From contig CABZFJ010000003.1 in the NCBI GenBank assembly GCA_902524995.1, positions 1-64,000 of the forward strand: a stretch of DNA of 64,000 nucleotides, read 5' to 3'. Shown in pieces: positions 62,755 through 64,000 of the stretch. The DNA comes from an uncultured Pelagibacteraceae bacterium (lineage in GTDB: Bacteria > Pseudomonadota > Alphaproteobacteria > Pelagibacterales > Pelagibacteraceae). The first letter of the stretch is position 1; each line of letters opens with the position of its first letter. The notes beneath the pieces were generated by a model. It did no database searches. It was given only the letters and a program-made list of their open reading frames with translations, and had not been told where the DNA came from. The translations under genes were made by a program, and so were the position numbers.

Positions 62755-63804
62755 TCATTTTTCTGGGTAAATAATCACTGAATCACTAATTTTTTCAATA
62801 ATACATCCAGAAAGTGTCAATTTTACATTTTTGTTTGAAAACTTTATAGTATTTAAGAGACCTAGCACTTTTTTGCCTCGTGGATAGTTTTTTTTCCTAC
62901 TGATATGTTGAATTACTTGCATAAAACTTCTTAAAATAATTTCGTCTGGATTTTTAAAAAAAGACTGGTTTAAAATAAATTTTTTATCTTTTTGAAAATA
63001 TTTTGAGTTTTCAACAACATTTTTCTCAACAAAAAATTCAATAACTTGATTGCTTTTTGATAAATTCTTTAAAGTTAAATAGAATTTATCAAAGTTTAGA
63101 CCTTCTTTATCTAAATTTCTTAAAAGTTTTCTAATTCTGTTCCTCAAAAATCTATCATTATTATTTGAAGGATCATCTACAAAAAAGCCGAATGTTTTTT
63201 TATTAATATTAATTAGTTCTTTTTTTGGAGTAGACAAAAATGGTCTGACAATCTTTATATCATTATAATCACTCACATTTTTGTCAAAAGAAACAAGTCC
63301 TTTTAAACCAGAACCTCTAAGCAATCTTATAAAAAAATTTTCTATCATATCATTTTTATGATGGCCTAATAATAGATATCCAATATTATGCTTTCTACAT
63401 TCTTTATAAAATAAATCATATCTTAAGTCTCTTGCGGAAGATTGTATATTTTTACTAATTTTAATATTTTTTTTTTTTAGAATTTTGCAATTAATGCTGA
63501 AGTTTTTTTTAAGTTTAAACTTTAAATTTTTAGCTTCAATAGATGATTCTTTTCTTAGATTGTGATCAATTATTACTGGATACAATTTTACCTTGTGTTT
63601 CAATGCATAACACTGAGAAAAAAATAAAATAGATAAGCTATCAGCACCGCCCGATACTCCAACCATTATCTTTTTTTTACCGATATCTAAAGAAGTAAAA
63701 TTATTTGAAAATACTTTATATAATTTTTTAACTTGAGGATCCTTTAATTTTGTTAAATAAAAATTAGGAGTTTTCTTTGGTGCACTCAAACTTTTTCTCT
63801 TCAT
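62755..63804 (-). CDS. tilS: tRNA(Ile)-lysidine synthetase
   Basis: MVGVSGGADSLSILFF PP-loop; HHKNDMIENFFIRLLRGSGLKGL; internal ATG (MKRKSLSAP) is the likelier start than ORF-track base 63864, which lies inside the upstream gene. Confidence 0.9.
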   Translation of the reverse strand: MKRKSLSAPKKTPNFYLTKLKDPQVKKLYKVFSNNFTSLDIGKKKIMVGVSGGADSLSILFFSQCYALKHKVKLYPVIIDHNLRKESSIEAKNLKFKLKKNFSINCKILKKKNIKISKNIQSSARDLRYDLFYKECRKHNIGYLLLGHHKNDMIENFFIRLLRGSGLKGLVSFDKNVSDYNDIKIVRPFLSTPKKELININKKTFGFFVDDPSNNNDRFLRNRIRKLLRNLDKEGLNFDKFYLTLKNLSKSNQVIEFFVEKNVVENSKYFQKDKKFILNQSFFKNPDEIILRSFMQVIQHISRKKNYPRGKKVLGLLNTIKFSNKNVKLTLSGCIIEKISDSVIIYPEK

Positions 63805-64000
63805 ATTGGGCTTTTTGAAGAACTGATTGAGTGGCGTTTGGATACTGTTTTTTAACACCAGCAATCATTAAGCAACCCTGATCTTTCTCTCCTATTTGAA
63901 CTAAAGATACACCAAGTTTCAAAAGGTTAATTGGTGCTTTTTCACTCTTGGGATATTTTTGGTAACCCTCTAAATAAGCAGATGCTGCATCTGTGTAGAG
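63764..64000 (-). CDS. cpoB: YbgF/CpoB-like tetratricopeptide protein, C-terminal fragment (runs off the window)
   Basis: Manual translation LYTDAASAYLEGYQKYPKSEKAPINLLKLGVSLVQIGEKDQGCLMIAGVKKQYPNATQSVLQKAQYEEKKFECTKENS*; resembles YbgF TPR C-terminus. Confidence 0.8.
   Translation of the reverse strand, partial: LYTDAASAYLEGYQKYPKSEKAPINLLKLGVSLVQIGEKDQGCLMIAGVKKQYPNATQSVLQKAQYEEKKFECTKENS

Overview
AT-rich, tightly packed chromosomal window. Gene content and the circularly permuted two-piece tmRNA point to an alphaproteobacterium, most likely SAR11/Pelagibacterales (inference; no search was run). From left to right: (1) a type IV pilus block: 5'-truncated pilT, a run of four pseudopilin-like genes, an unknown exported protein, a large PilY1-like protein and an autotransporter-like adhesin. 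It is followed by a TgpA-type transglutaminase/DUF58/MoxR trio and prepilin peptidase on the other strand. (2) A GAF-PP2C phosphatase. (3) A 15 kb minus-strand block: rodA-mrdA-mreDCB, leuA, ilvC, ilvH, ilvB/I, miaA, Do-protease, DUF2065, hflC, hflK. (4) mrp, then a small accessory cassette (SGNH-like protein, NodU/CmcH-type carbamoyltransferase, an unlisted 49-aa DUF5989-like ORF, SxtJ-like protein), then thyX. (5) A two-piece tmRNA gene with tag ANESYALAA and a convergent tRNA-Leu(GAG). (6) Housekeeping genes: nadA, nadC, ppdK, glyS, glyQ, S49 peptidase, polyprenyl synthase, pdxH, aroC, dxs, ispA, xseB, tsaC/sua5, ABC-2 transporter, tRNA-Arg(TCG), rluD, rpoH, purA, thiD, glmM, folP, ftsH, tilS, cpoB/ybgF fragment. 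The observations most worth a second look are a PilY1 homologue whose VWA domain appears split by a beta-propeller-like insertion, the adjacent adhesin with a coiled-coil tail after its barrel, the permuted tmRNA, and the carbamoyltransferase/SxtJ/DUF5989 cassette beside the tmRNA/tRNA site. No CRISPR array, IS element, prophage or rRNA was seen.
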